Shown: positions 33,168 to 40,821 of the stretch, piece after piece
How the letters are laid out: every line of letters begins with the position of its first letter
Position numbering within the stretch: position 1 is the stretch's first letter
Assembly (NCBI GenBank): GCA_031256035.1
Contig: JAIRRJ010000066.1
Span: 1-43,087 of the forward strand
Length of the DNA: 43,087 nt
Reading direction: 5' to 3'
From: Treponema sp.
GTDB taxonomy: Bacteria; Spirochaetota; Spirochaetia; Treponematales; Breznakiellaceae
Translations under genes and position numbers: made by a program
The notes under the pieces: model-generated
Told to the model about the DNA's origin: nothing
The model's input: the letters and a program-made list of their open reading frames with translations, nothing else
Databases searched by the model: none

Positions 33168-35129
33168 ATGAAACGCACATCTACTTTGTTTAAGAATGTT
33201 GATCTACACCGGTTTTTCGGAACAAGCGGAGAAAACAAACCGCTGGTAAAAAAAGCGGTAAAGAAAGTTGAGAAACGGCTTGAGTTCTCAATTCCTCAAG
33301 CGTATCTGGAATTGTTAAGCGTTAAAAACGGGGATGACCAACAGCGAAAATTCAGCCAAAGTTTTAAGGACATGACCGGATTCTTTTCGCTTGTCAATCT
33401 TGAAACTGCAAAAGAAAAAAGCATACTTGAAGAGGCAGGGTATCCCCCTATCGGCATATATTTTGCTGTTACGCTCAACGCTGAACATGAAGCGCTGGTT
33501 ATGAATTACCGGGAAATTCGTAAAAATAAAGAACCTTCGATATGGCTTCTCGATCTGAAACTAAAAACCGGAACATTAATTGCCGATACATTCGAGGAAT
33601 TTATCGAGAAAATAGTTGCAATTCAGGGTTATCCCGGCGAAAAAAGAAGCGGCAAAAAAGAAAAAACCGGCAGCCGTGAAAAACCGGAGACAAAAGATTT
33701 TTTCGATTGGATCAATGACGAAGAACATTTTGAAAATAAAGACGGCACAACTAATTATCCCAAGTTGGCCAAAAGATTGATGGAAAAAGCTGAGCGAGGG
33801 GATGATGGTTGCCAATACCATTTGGGAAGTTTCTATCAAGATGGAATCGGGGTAGAGCAAAGTTATGAAAAAGCATTTTATTGGTTTACCAAAGCTGCGG
33901 AGCAAGGGCATACCGATGCTATGGTTAATTTGGGAGTTTGCTATTTTTTCGGGCGGAGTGTCGAGAAAGATTATAAAAAAGCCGTCTCATGGTGGAATAA
34001 GGCGGAAAAAAATAATGGTTCAGCCTGGGCACAAAACAATTTGGGAAACAGATATTACAACGGAGAGGGGGTGGAGCAAAGCTTTAAAAAAGCGGCAGCG
34101 TACTGGACAAAAGCGGCAAAACAAGGGCATGCAGGATCGCAGAATATGCTGGGATCCTGTTATGAAAAAGGAGAAGGCGTAACGCAAGATTATACCGAAG
34201 CCGTACGATGGTATCAGAAATCTGCAAAGCAGGGAAACGAAGATGCCAAAAAAAGTCTGGAAGAATTATCAACAAAATTAGGCGCAAAGAAATTTAATGC
34301 GCTCTGTGTGGAAACAGAAGAAAACTATACTCCGGGTTTAACGTTCTACCCCGTAAATAACGGTAAGGGATGGACAATCGGTGGATCAGGATATAAAGAC
34401 GGCGGGCCTCATGAGGCTGAGGAATTAATAATTCCGGCAACACACAAGGGTTTGCCCGTAATCAAAATCAGCAACTTTGCGCTTCAATCGTACCGATTCA
34501 CGAAAATCACGCTTCCAAACACGCTCACCCATATCGCTGAACATGGGATGTCGGGTTGCAGCAACTTTACCAACCTCATGATACCCGCCAATGTAACAAC
34601 TATCGAAAGCGGGTTGACGAGTGGTTGTAATAGTTTAACGAGCATTGACATTGACCGCAGCAATAAGGTGTACCGAAGCGAAAATAATTGCGTGATAAAA
34701 GATAAGACCTTAATAGCGGGATGCAGAACCAGCATTATTCCGGACGGCATAACGTATATTGCCGCCGGCGCTTTTCACTTCTGCAGATACTTAACGCATA
34801 TCACCATACCCGAAGGCGTAACTCGAATTGGCGATCATGCGTTTTGCGGGTGTGAAAATTTAAAAACGCTCGTGCTGCCCGCCAGTTTGAAAAGAATCGA
34901 ATCATTGGGATTTTCCGGCTGCGATTCCCTGCACAGCATTTTTTACTGTGGAGATGCCGAAAAACTGAAAACCATAAAAATGGTTTATTACACGAAACAT
35001 ACAGGTAATAGCGATTACACCCACGGGCAGCTTTATGACGCAGACCTTTATTTTTATTCCGAAACAAAGCCCGCAAAAAAAGGCAACTACTGGCATTTTA
35101 GTGACAGTGGAAAGCCGCTTGTGTGGTGA
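33168..35129 (+). CDS. SUKH - Sel1 repeat - BspA LRR fusion protein
   Basis: A 653-residue cytoplasmic protein. The N-terminal 150 residues are a SUKH domain (KKVEKRLEFSIPQAYLELL, PPIGIYFAVTLNAEHEALVM, IADTFEEFIEKIV). A basic/acidic linker (about 160-200) leads to four Sel1-like repeats at about 207-367 (YHLGSFYQDGIGVEQSYEKA). BspA-type LRRs fill about 407-610, including the insert module NKVYRSENNCVI. Sel1 repeats are scaffold repeats; SUKH is a toxin-immunity fold. The start at 33168 is fixed by AAAGGAGG; an in-frame ATG twelve codons upstream lies inside the previous gene. It follows the fusion gene by 11 bases and precedes the LRR gene by 16. The combination is unlike SUKH proteins of known toxin-immunity pairs. 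Confidence 0.8.
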   Translation: MKRTSTLFKNVDLHRFFGTSGENKPLVKKAVKKVEKRLEFSIPQAYLELLSVKNGDDQQRKFSQSFKDMTGFFSLVNLETAKEKSILEEAGYPPIGIYFAVTLNAEHEALVMNYREIRKNKEPSIWLLDLKLKTGTLIADTFEEFIEKIVAIQGYPGEKRSGKKEKTGSREKPETKDFFDWINDEEHFENKDGTTNYPKLAKRLMEKAERGDDGCQYHLGSFYQDGIGVEQSYEKAFYWFTKAAEQGHTDAMVNLGVCYFFGRSVEKDYKKAVSWWNKAEKNNGSAWAQNNLGNRYYNGEGVEQSFKKAAAYWTKAAKQGHAGSQNMLGSCYEKGEGVTQDYTEAVRWYQKSAKQGNEDAKKSLEELSTKLGAKKFNALCVETEENYTPGLTFYPVNNGKGWTIGGSGYKDGGPHEAEELIIPATHKGLPVIKISNFALQSYRFTKITLPNTLTHIAEHGMSGCSNFTNLMIPANVTTIESGLTSGCNSLTSIDIDRSNKVYRSENNCVIKDKTLIAGCRTSIIPDGITYIAAGAFHFCRYLTHITIPEGVTRIGDHAFCGCENLKTLVLPASLKRIESLGFSGCDSLHSIFYCGDAEKLKTIKMVYYTKHTGNSDYTHGQLYDADLYFYSETKPAKKGNYWHFSDSGKPLVW

Positions 35130-35145
35130 AATAAGGAGAAACAAG

Positions 35146-36591
35146 ATGAAAACCAATTTAGATTTCTGCTTGACAGAAAACAAGAAGGCCTACGAGGTGC
35201 TAAAAATGACGGCCAATGATGTTACTGAGGTAAAAATACCTTCAGTCTTTGCCGGCAAGCCGGTGGTCGGTATAAAAAAAGCAGCGTTTAAATGCAATGC
35301 TTCGATACAGAAAGTTTTTATTCCCGACAGCGTAACAACAATAGAGGGTGACGCTTTTGCTGAGTGCGTGGCTTTGAAAAGCGTATCATTTTCAAAAAGT
35401 GTAACAAAAATCGGAAGTTACGCTTTTGCTTTCTGCAAAAGTTTAGAAGAGGTTCGTCTTCCCGACAGCGTTGACGAAATGGGCAAAGGGGTATTTTACG
35501 CCTGTAAAGCATTGAAAAAAGTAAAACTCCCCGAAGGCATAAAGGACATAAAAGAGAAAATGTTCCAAAATTGCGTGTCTCTTGAACGCATTGAACTGCC
35601 GGACAGTGTGGTTAAGCTGGGCGGCGGTCAGGGCGGCGTTTTTGAAGGATGCAAAAATTTAAAGGAAGTTAAACTTTCCGATAAAATAAAAAGATTGCAC
35701 GATTTAACATTCGGAGAATGCAAGAGTCTTACAGAGATTGTTATACCAGATAGTGTTACCAAAATAGATAATGCGTTTGAAAAATGCGGAAAATTGCATC
35801 AGCTTAATTTGCCCAAAAATTTACAAACAATTGAAGGGGCTTTCTGGGGGTGCAGTTTTAAAGAGTTAAAAATACCAAAAAGCGTAACCCAAATTGGCAG
35901 TGACTGCTTTAGTTTTTTTCTCGGTGCAAAAGGCTTAGAATGCATAAGCGTTGAAGAAGGAAATAAGATTTATAAAAGCGATGGAAATTGTCTCATAAGG
36001 ATTAAGGATAATGCGCTTATATTGGGCAGCGCAAAAAGCATAATTCCAAATTATGTAACAAGCATAGGTGATAGTGCGTTTGCCGCTGCAACAAACCTAA
36101 AGAGTATTGTTATACCAGAGGCAGTAAAAAGCATAGGAAGATATGCATTTGGCGGCTGCGCAAAACTTACGGCTATTGCTATTTCTGAAAATGTTTCTGA
36201 AATAGCGGAAGGTGCTTTTCGGAGTTGTACCGCTCTGAAAGAAATTGTTGTCGCAAAGAAAAATAAAAAATTTAAGAGCGATGGCAACTGTTTGATAAAA
36301 ATTGCAAATAATGAACTTATCGCAGGCTGCAAGGAAAGCGTGTTGCCAAGCTATGTAAAAATAATTGGCGAATCTGCGTTTATGGGAATAAGCGGTTTAA
36401 CAAGCATTGTTATTCCGGCAGGAGTCAAAAAAATAGGAGACCGTGCGTTTATGGGTTGCAAGAATCTAGCTAAAGTTGTTATGAAAGATAACATAGAAAC
36501 TGGTATATACGCATTTGGAGATACGAAATGGGGAAAACAAACTATTTCCTTATCGAAGCCGCAAAAACGCCCTAAATCGGCGGAACGGTAG
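35146..36591 (+). CDS. Cytoplasmic BspA-type leucine-rich repeat protein
   Basis: A 481-residue protein made almost wholly of TpLRR/BspA repeats of 22-24 residues (IPDSVTTIEGDAFAECVALK). No signal peptide or membrane segment is present, in contrast to the gene at 26934. Two insert modules of the type NKxxKSDGNCLIRI...LI..GxxxSI(I/L)P interrupt the repeats at about residues 270-300 and 375-405, which also occurs once in each of the two upstream fusion proteins. AAGGAG precedes the ATG. The C-terminus is basic (KPQKRPKSAER). It has no attached immunity domain, so it may be a scaffold partner of the fusions or a fusion that lost its effector part. Confidence 0.75.
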   Translation: MKTNLDFCLTENKKAYEVLKMTANDVTEVKIPSVFAGKPVVGIKKAAFKCNASIQKVFIPDSVTTIEGDAFAECVALKSVSFSKSVTKIGSYAFAFCKSLEEVRLPDSVDEMGKGVFYACKALKKVKLPEGIKDIKEKMFQNCVSLERIELPDSVVKLGGGQGGVFEGCKNLKEVKLSDKIKRLHDLTFGECKSLTEIVIPDSVTKIDNAFEKCGKLHQLNLPKNLQTIEGAFWGCSFKELKIPKSVTQIGSDCFSFFLGAKGLECISVEEGNKIYKSDGNCLIRIKDNALILGSAKSIIPNYVTSIGDSAFAAATNLKSIVIPEAVKSIGRYAFGGCAKLTAIAISENVSEIAEGAFRSCTALKEIVVAKKNKKFKSDGNCLIKIANNELIAGCKESVLPSYVKIIGESAFMGISGLTSIVIPAGVKKIGDRAFMGCKNLAKVVMKDNIETGIYAFGDTKWGKQTISLSKPQKRPKSAER

Positions 36592-36614
36592 GGGAATAAA
36601 CAAAGGAGGTTTAT

Positions 36615-38159
36615 ATGAAACGATCATTGGTACTCCAAAATGGAGATACGCAAAAGTTTTGGCAAGTTGAAGTTATCAGGATGAATCTGACGGTAACTCA
36701 CGGCACGGTTGGTACGGAAGGGCAATCCTTTACAACACCTTTTAAAAGCAAAATAGAATGTCTAAAGGAAGCAAACCGGTTAACCAATGAAAAAATGAAA
36801 GAGGGCTATAAGAAAGCAGGCGATGACACGGCAATGCCCGATACAGTTGATACTCCGAAAGGTGGAAACGCTTCAATGGAAGCAAAGTTACACGAATTGT
36901 ATGGTGAAATCGCAAACAATCTAAACTCATTCATTCCGGTGGAGTGGGAAAAAATTTATTTGTATGGAGAGGTGGGAAAGAACCAAGCGCATTATTCTGT
37001 ATCTTTTTATTATGTTGCCTCTAATGGAGATATAAAAAGAGGAGATGATCTGGAGAATAGTGGCCGTGTTTCTGAAGTTATTTTTGATAATTTTATAGAT
37101 GAATTGGAGGAAATGACCCTTGCGTTAAACAATTGTTTCAAGGAAGCAGGACAGGAATTGTGGGAACAAGTTTCTTTCACCCTTGAAAACTCAGGAAAGT
37201 TTGATGTGCAATATTTCTACGATGTAATACACAAAAACGATGGGGGCAGTTTACCAAGAGAAGTGGTATGGGCGCACAAAACATTTGGATTTAATCCGCC
37301 TGAGGGTAATTATTTAAGACAGTTGTTGGATCAGTATAAAGATAAAAAACCTAGAGGTTTTTTTAAAGAAAACTTGCAGGAGGGCAATATGAACAACGAA
37401 AAAGACTTTGTGATGGACAAAAACGGTATTATAACCAAGTACACTGGTACGGAAACCAATGTTGTAATACCGGCGGAAATTGGCAAAATTGCAGTGCGGG
37501 TGATCGGCGCATCAGCATTTGGAAAAATGTCAATTGATAGAGTTAAGGGGAAGATGATAGAGCATATCGTTATTCCTGAAGGGGTAATCGAAATAGTCGG
37601 TGGAGCATTTCGTGGAAATTCATTTACCGATCTTACCCTTCCTGAAAGCGTAACAACCATTGGCGATTGTGCGTTTGCAAATAATAAAATAAATGCGCTT
37701 GTTTTTTCTGAAAATGTAACGGAAATAGGCGATGGTGCGTTTCAAGACAATAAAATAAAAACGCTTACGCTTCCAAAGGGATTAACGGCAATTGGCTGCG
37801 GAGCATTTTCAGTAAACAAATTGACAGAGCTTGTTATTCCCTCAGACGTAACAAAAATCGGTGCGCATACATTCTCCGAAAACCAACTGGTGCAAATTAC
37901 TCTTCCAGAAAATCTAACTGAAATTGGTGAAAATGCATTTGCAAAAAACAAACTAACCGAAATTGTTATTCCAAACAAAGTAACGCAAATTGCCAATTAT
38001 GCGTTTTCCGGAAATAAATTAACCAGCATCACTATTGGTGGCAATGTATCTTTCACCACATCATCATTTAGCAAAGGTTTTAAGGTTTTCTATGATGAAA
38101 ACGGAAAGAAAGCCGGAAAATATGTATTTGACGGTGAAAATTGGAACACATCAGCGTAA
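36615..38159 (+). CDS. WGR - YezG (DUF600) - BspA LRR fusion protein
   Basis: A 514-residue protein in three parts. Residues 1-75 are a WGR domain (VTHGTVGTEGQSFTTPFKSK, ANRLTNEKMKEGYKK). Residues 88-250 are a YezG-type (DUF600) immunity domain (MEAKLHELYGEIANNLNSFI, WEKIYLYGEVGKNQAHYSVS, VVWAHKTFGFNPPEGNYL); B. subtilis YezG neutralises the LXG toxin YeeF. From residue 259 there are seven or eight LRRs of the 22-residue N-x-L class. An excellent internal ribosome binding site AGGAGGG (37378-37384) stands before an in-frame ATG (37389) exactly at the LRR boundary. This suggests recent fusion of formerly separate genes, or separate internal translation of the LRR part. AAAGGAGG precedes the main start. 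Confidence 0.8.
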   Translation: MKRSLVLQNGDTQKFWQVEVIRMNLTVTHGTVGTEGQSFTTPFKSKIECLKEANRLTNEKMKEGYKKAGDDTAMPDTVDTPKGGNASMEAKLHELYGEIANNLNSFIPVEWEKIYLYGEVGKNQAHYSVSFYYVASNGDIKRGDDLENSGRVSEVIFDNFIDELEEMTLALNNCFKEAGQELWEQVSFTLENSGKFDVQYFYDVIHKNDGGSLPREVVWAHKTFGFNPPEGNYLRQLLDQYKDKKPRGFFKENLQEGNMNNEKDFVMDKNGIITKYTGTETNVVIPAEIGKIAVRVIGASAFGKMSIDRVKGKMIEHIVIPEGVIEIVGGAFRGNSFTDLTLPESVTTIGDCAFANNKINALVFSENVTEIGDGAFQDNKIKTLTLPKGLTAIGCGAFSVNKLTELVIPSDVTKIGAHTFSENQLVQITLPENLTEIGENAFAKNKLTEIVIPNKVTQIANYAFSGNKLTSITIGGNVSFTTSSFSKGFKVFYDENGKKAGKYVFDGENWNTSA

Positions 38160-38645
38160 ATATAAGGAGAAGAAACATGGAAGCAAAGTTACACGAAATG
38201 TATGGCAAAATTGCAAATCACCTCAATGCAATGGTTCCGGTTGAATGGGATAAAATTTATTTGTTGGGAGAGGTGGAAAAAGAGCAGTTAAGTTGGAGCG
38301 CATCATTTTACTGCGTTGAATCTAAAAGCGGTGAAATAAAAAGAGGTATGGAGCTTATGAAAGAACATGGGGTTCAGGATTATCATAAGCTCATTAATAA
38401 TTTATCGAGAATGATTCTTGCGTTAAACAATTGTTTTAAGGAAGAAGGGCAGGAATTGTGGGAACAGGTTTCTTTCACCCTTGAAAACTCAGGAAAGTTT
38501 GATGCGCAATATTTCTACGATGTGATGCACGAAAATGACGGCGGCCAGTTACCCCGAGAAGTGGTGTGGGCGCACAAAACATTTGGATTTAATCCGCCAG
38601 AGGGTAATTTTTTAAGAGAGCTGTTGGATAAGTATAAAGATAAAA
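36876..38645 (+). repeat. Tandem duplication of the YezG module
   Basis: The segment 36876-37353 (inside the WGR fusion) and the segment 38177-38645 (stand-alone gene) are direct repeats. They share long identical runs, including the region around GCGCACAAAACATTTGGATT at 37273 and 38571. The first copy is now embedded between WGR and LRR parts. Confidence 0.8.
37378..37391 (+). promoter_or_regulatory. Internal Shine-Dalgarno and start codon at a domain boundary
   Basis: AGGAGGGCAATATG lies within the WGR-YezG-LRR gene and in frame with it; the ATG is codon 259. Strength and spacing equal those of real starts in this operon, so a 256-residue LRR-only product could be made from the same message. 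Confidence 0.5.
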
Positions 38646-38653
38646 CCCGTTAG
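38177..38653 (+). CDS. YezG (DUF600) family immunity protein
   Basis: A 158-residue single-domain protein that aligns over its full length with residues 88-250 of the preceding fusion: MEAKLHEMYGKIANHLNAMV, WDKIYLLGEVEKEQLSWSAS and the nearly invariant C-terminal region EVVWAHKTFGFNPPEGNFL. YezG proteins are cytoplasmic antitoxins/immunities for LXG-type nuclease toxins. The nucleotide sequences of the 3' halves are also very similar, which shows recent tandem duplication. AAGGAG precedes the ATG, seventeen bases after the fusion gene. Divergence is highest in the middle (residues 40-85), where toxin contacts may lie; this is inference. Confidence 0.85.
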   Translation: MEAKLHEMYGKIANHLNAMVPVEWDKIYLLGEVEKEQLSWSASFYCVESKSGEIKRGMELMKEHGVQDYHKLINNLSRMILALNNCFKEEGQELWEQVSFTLENSGKFDAQYFYDVMHENDGGQLPREVVWAHKTFGFNPPEGNFLRELLDKYKDKTR

Positions 38654-38662
38654 GAGAGAAAC

Positions 38663-38944
38663 ATGAAATACAATGAAAAATTATTGGAAACTCTTATTAA
38701 TGAGGCAAATTCAAGTGGTGAATTTGTGTACATAACAGAATGGTTGGGGTACTTACCGTATGGACAATACCAATGGATAGAAATTGATAACAAAGAGATT
38801 TCGATGAAAACTGGATGGGGTAAACAAGATTTGGAAAAATTAGTTGAACTTGAATTTATAATAAAAATATCAGAAGAAAATATTTCTGATGATAAAACAA
38901 TAATAAAATATAAAATGAAAAACGAAATGGAGAACAAACAATGA
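38663..38944 (+). CDS. Small hypothetical protein in the immunity operon
   Basis: A 93-residue soluble, acidic protein of no family I recognise. It starts with helix (YNEKLLETLINEANSSGE), has a short aromatic stretch (WLGYLPYGQYQWIEI) and a segment KQDLEKLVELEFIIKISEEN that could be the recognition region of a small winged-helix fold. GGAGAG stands before the ATG, nine bases after the YezG stop. Its stop overlaps the next ATG (ATGA), so it is translationally coupled to the Imm22-like protein. Given the setting it is most likely another immunity protein or a small regulator. Confidence 0.6.
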   Translation: MKYNEKLLETLINEANSSGEFVYITEWLGYLPYGQYQWIEIDNKEISMKTGWGKQDLEKLVELEFIIKISEENISDDKTIIKYKMKNEMENKQ

Positions 38945-39297
38945 GCGCTGAAAACAATGTATCAATCTGGTTTGGTAAATTTGATACCGAAGATGAGTTT
39001 GAAACTTTTCTGAAAAAAACTTATAACGAAGATGGAGATAGTATGCCTTCACCTTTTGTAAATGCTTTTCAAATTGGTTCTTACGATGCGGACTTTCAGG
39101 AAGCATTTTTTGATAATGACTTGAACAAATCAAGCCTTGAAGATGTTTCATATTCAGAACATTTTTTGGATAAAATCGAAGTTGATTTTTCAAAATATAA
39201 TGCCACAATTCTGTTGTACAACTATAAGCACGATGGAAAAATTAAAAAAGCAGAAAGCGTAGATTTTTACGGAGTGCTCGGTTATGAGGAAGATTAA
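38941..39297 (+). CDS. Immunity protein 22-like (DUF4284)
   Basis: A 118-residue protein with the Imm22/DUF4284 pattern: VSIWFGKFDTEDEFETFL at the start, then SPFVNAFQIGSYDADFQEAF and a closing ILLYNYKH strand. Members of this family are predicted immunity proteins of polymorphic toxins. No toxin partner is in the window. GGAG precedes the overlapping start. The assignment is from remembered family pattern and should be regarded as probable. Confidence 0.6.
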   Translation: MSAENNVSIWFGKFDTEDEFETFLKKTYNEDGDSMPSPFVNAFQIGSYDADFQEAFFDNDLNKSSLEDVSYSEHFLDKIEVDFSKYNATILLYNYKHDGKIKKAESVDFYGVLGYEED

Positions 39298-39317
39298 CAA
39301 CATATGGAGGAAAAAAC

Positions 39318-39692
39318 ATGAAACAAAAACTAAGCGTATGGGGACGTGAGTTCGACCTTGACGTAGAATTTGATTGTTACACGGGAAAAGAGAAACAGCC
39401 TTATCAGGAAGATGCTTTCAAAGCATTTTTGTCATGCAGCAATCTTGTTGACGATTCTCTTGATGAGGTAAAAAAGTATTGCATTGATCGAGACGAAGAA
39501 AAAACCGGCGATGTCATTGAAAACATATTCAAGTATGTAATACCGCAATCATTATTTATTCGCCGCAATTCAAAAAGCGACCATGTTGTAGCTTTAATGT
39601 GCGCATATAAATTTGATGAGGAACACGGCATAGCTGTTGTGTTTAAGAATGAGCAGCTTGATGAAGTTACCGATCAAGGTAGTGTTTTATGA
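39318..39692 (+). CDS. Small immunity-like protein, DUF6985/DUF2004-type
   Basis: A 124-residue acidic protein starting LSVWGREFDLDVEFDCYTG, with QEDAFKAFLSCSN and DDSLDEVKKYCIDRD. This start, a beta-strand pair followed by a helix that counts across several acidic residues, resembles small proteins of the DUF2004/DUF6985 groups found among immunity genes; the match is uncertain. ATGGAGG precedes the ATG (39308-39314). It continues the tight operon, 20 bases after the Imm22-like gene. Confidence 0.5.
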   Translation: MKQKLSVWGREFDLDVEFDCYTGKEKQPYQEDAFKAFLSCSNLVDDSLDEVKKYCIDRDEEKTGDVIENIFKYVIPQSLFIRRNSKSDHVVALMCAYKFDEEHGIAVVFKNEQLDEVTDQGSVL

Positions 39693-39704
39693 AATGGAGG
39701 AAAA

Positions 39705-40178
39705 ATGAAGTTTATGATGGATATTGCCGAATTTCTTATTGAAAAATCCCTTGAACAGAATGGTTTAATAATAAATATTTATATCAATGGCAAAAAATTA
39801 AGTGATATACTTAAAGAATATGAAAAACAATTTGATGAAAAAATTGCTGGTAAGTATGATGGTATTCCCTTGTCATATTTTGGAGATATAATAAAACACT
39901 TTACGGGAAAAATAGATAAAGATATGTTAAATTATAATGGAAAAACACAATTACTCGGTTGCGCTTGTGGTGAAGCTGGTTGTTGGCCATTTTTATCAAA
40001 AATAAAAACGAACAATAATATATTAACTTGGAATGAATATGAACAACCGCATAGAAAAATAAATTCTTCCGGCGGATATTGGGATTACAGTAATTTGCAA
40101 TCATTTACATTTAATAAAATAGATTATGAAAATAATTTATTAAGGGCTGTAGAAACAATTAAAATGGGGGAAAAATGA
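39705..40178 (+). CDS. Conserved hypothetical protein with LLGCACGEAGCWP motif
   Basis: A 157-residue protein. It begins with an INIYINGKKLSDIL strand-helix, has the motif GKTQLLGCACGEAGCWPFL near residues 79-97 with three cysteines, and QPHRK...GYWDYSNLQSFTF downstream. This pattern (YINGxxL ... LLxCxCGExGCWP ... WDYS) is widespread among small uncharacterised bacterial proteins, several near immunity genes, but I have no name for it. The cysteine cluster suggests metal binding. TGGAGG precedes the ATG. The next gene overlaps it (ATGA). The base composition is distinctly AT-rich from here on. Confidence 0.6.
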   Translation: MKFMMDIAEFLIEKSLEQNGLIINIYINGKKLSDILKEYEKQFDEKIAGKYDGIPLSYFGDIIKHFTGKIDKDMLNYNGKTQLLGCACGEAGCWPFLSKIKTNNNILTWNEYEQPHRKINSSGGYWDYSNLQSFTFNKIDYENNLLRAVETIKMGEK

Positions 40179-40813
40179 ATAAAAACATTGGCATTATCGG
40201 AAATAAAAATAAAGCAAGATTTATTTTCCAGACCATAATAAATTGCAAAGACATTGACTATAAAAAAATATTTGTTAGTAAAGATATTGTTTCTGATAAT
40301 AGGCAATATTTGGAAACCATTAGCAAGTTTGATGTGGAAAATTTAACAAACCAATTATTTTTTTATCCAGAGGAATATATCTTTGAATGGCATATTCAAA
40401 AACACCCTTTTTTTGCAGAGTTACCATATAAGATAGAAATGCTTGATAATATTAATGTATTTGAGGATATTAAACAAATAATAAAAAATGCAGATATATT
40501 ATTTGTATTAAATAATCAAGATAAATTAGAAGAATATTTAAGTGTTGTTGAAAATAATGATGATTTTCATTTAATTTTAATGGGAAATAATATGAAATTT
40601 GAAGAAATTGAAAAAATAATTCCAAATATTAAAGTATTTATATGTTCTTTGTCTATAACGCCTTTAGCTCAATTCGTTGTAAAATTATGTTACAATAAAA
40701 ATGTAACAAAAAATGATCATCAAATAATAGATACAATATTAAAAACATTTGGTTGTGTATTTGATTATAAAAATAATGAAGATAAATATTGGAATGAAAT
40801 ATTATTGATATAA
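40175..40813 (+). CDS. P5C-reductase-like nucleotide-binding protein lacking the dimerisation domain
   Basis: A 212-residue, very AT-rich gene. The sequence begins NIGIIGNKNKARFIF in the place of the dinucleotide-binding GxGxMA loop, continues with KNADILFVLNNQDKLEEYL, and reaches EIEKIIPNIKVFICSLSITP, the position of the MPNTP-type motif of pyrroline-5-carboxylate reductase, followed by the usual helix-strand-helix DHQIIDTILKTFGCVFDY. It then ends where the helical dimerisation/catalytic domain should begin. The glycine loop is altered too. So it is probably not a proline biosynthesis enzyme, but a nucleotide- or ligand-binding relative. It is coupled to the upstream gene by ATGA and precedes the ATP-grasp gene by 8 bases. 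Confidence 0.5.
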   Translation: MNKNIGIIGNKNKARFIFQTIINCKDIDYKKIFVSKDIVSDNRQYLETISKFDVENLTNQLFFYPEEYIFEWHIQKHPFFAELPYKIEMLDNINVFEDIKQIIKNADILFVLNNQDKLEEYLSVVENNDDFHLILMGNNMKFEEIEKIIPNIKVFICSLSITPLAQFVVKLCYNKNVTKNDHQIIDTILKTFGCVFDYKNNEDKYWNEILLI

Positions 40814-40821
40814 GGAGAAAA

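Noticed and set aside
40175-40813. Functional proline biosynthesis gene proC
   Set aside because: The dimerisation domain is missing and the nucleotide-binding glycine loop is altered.
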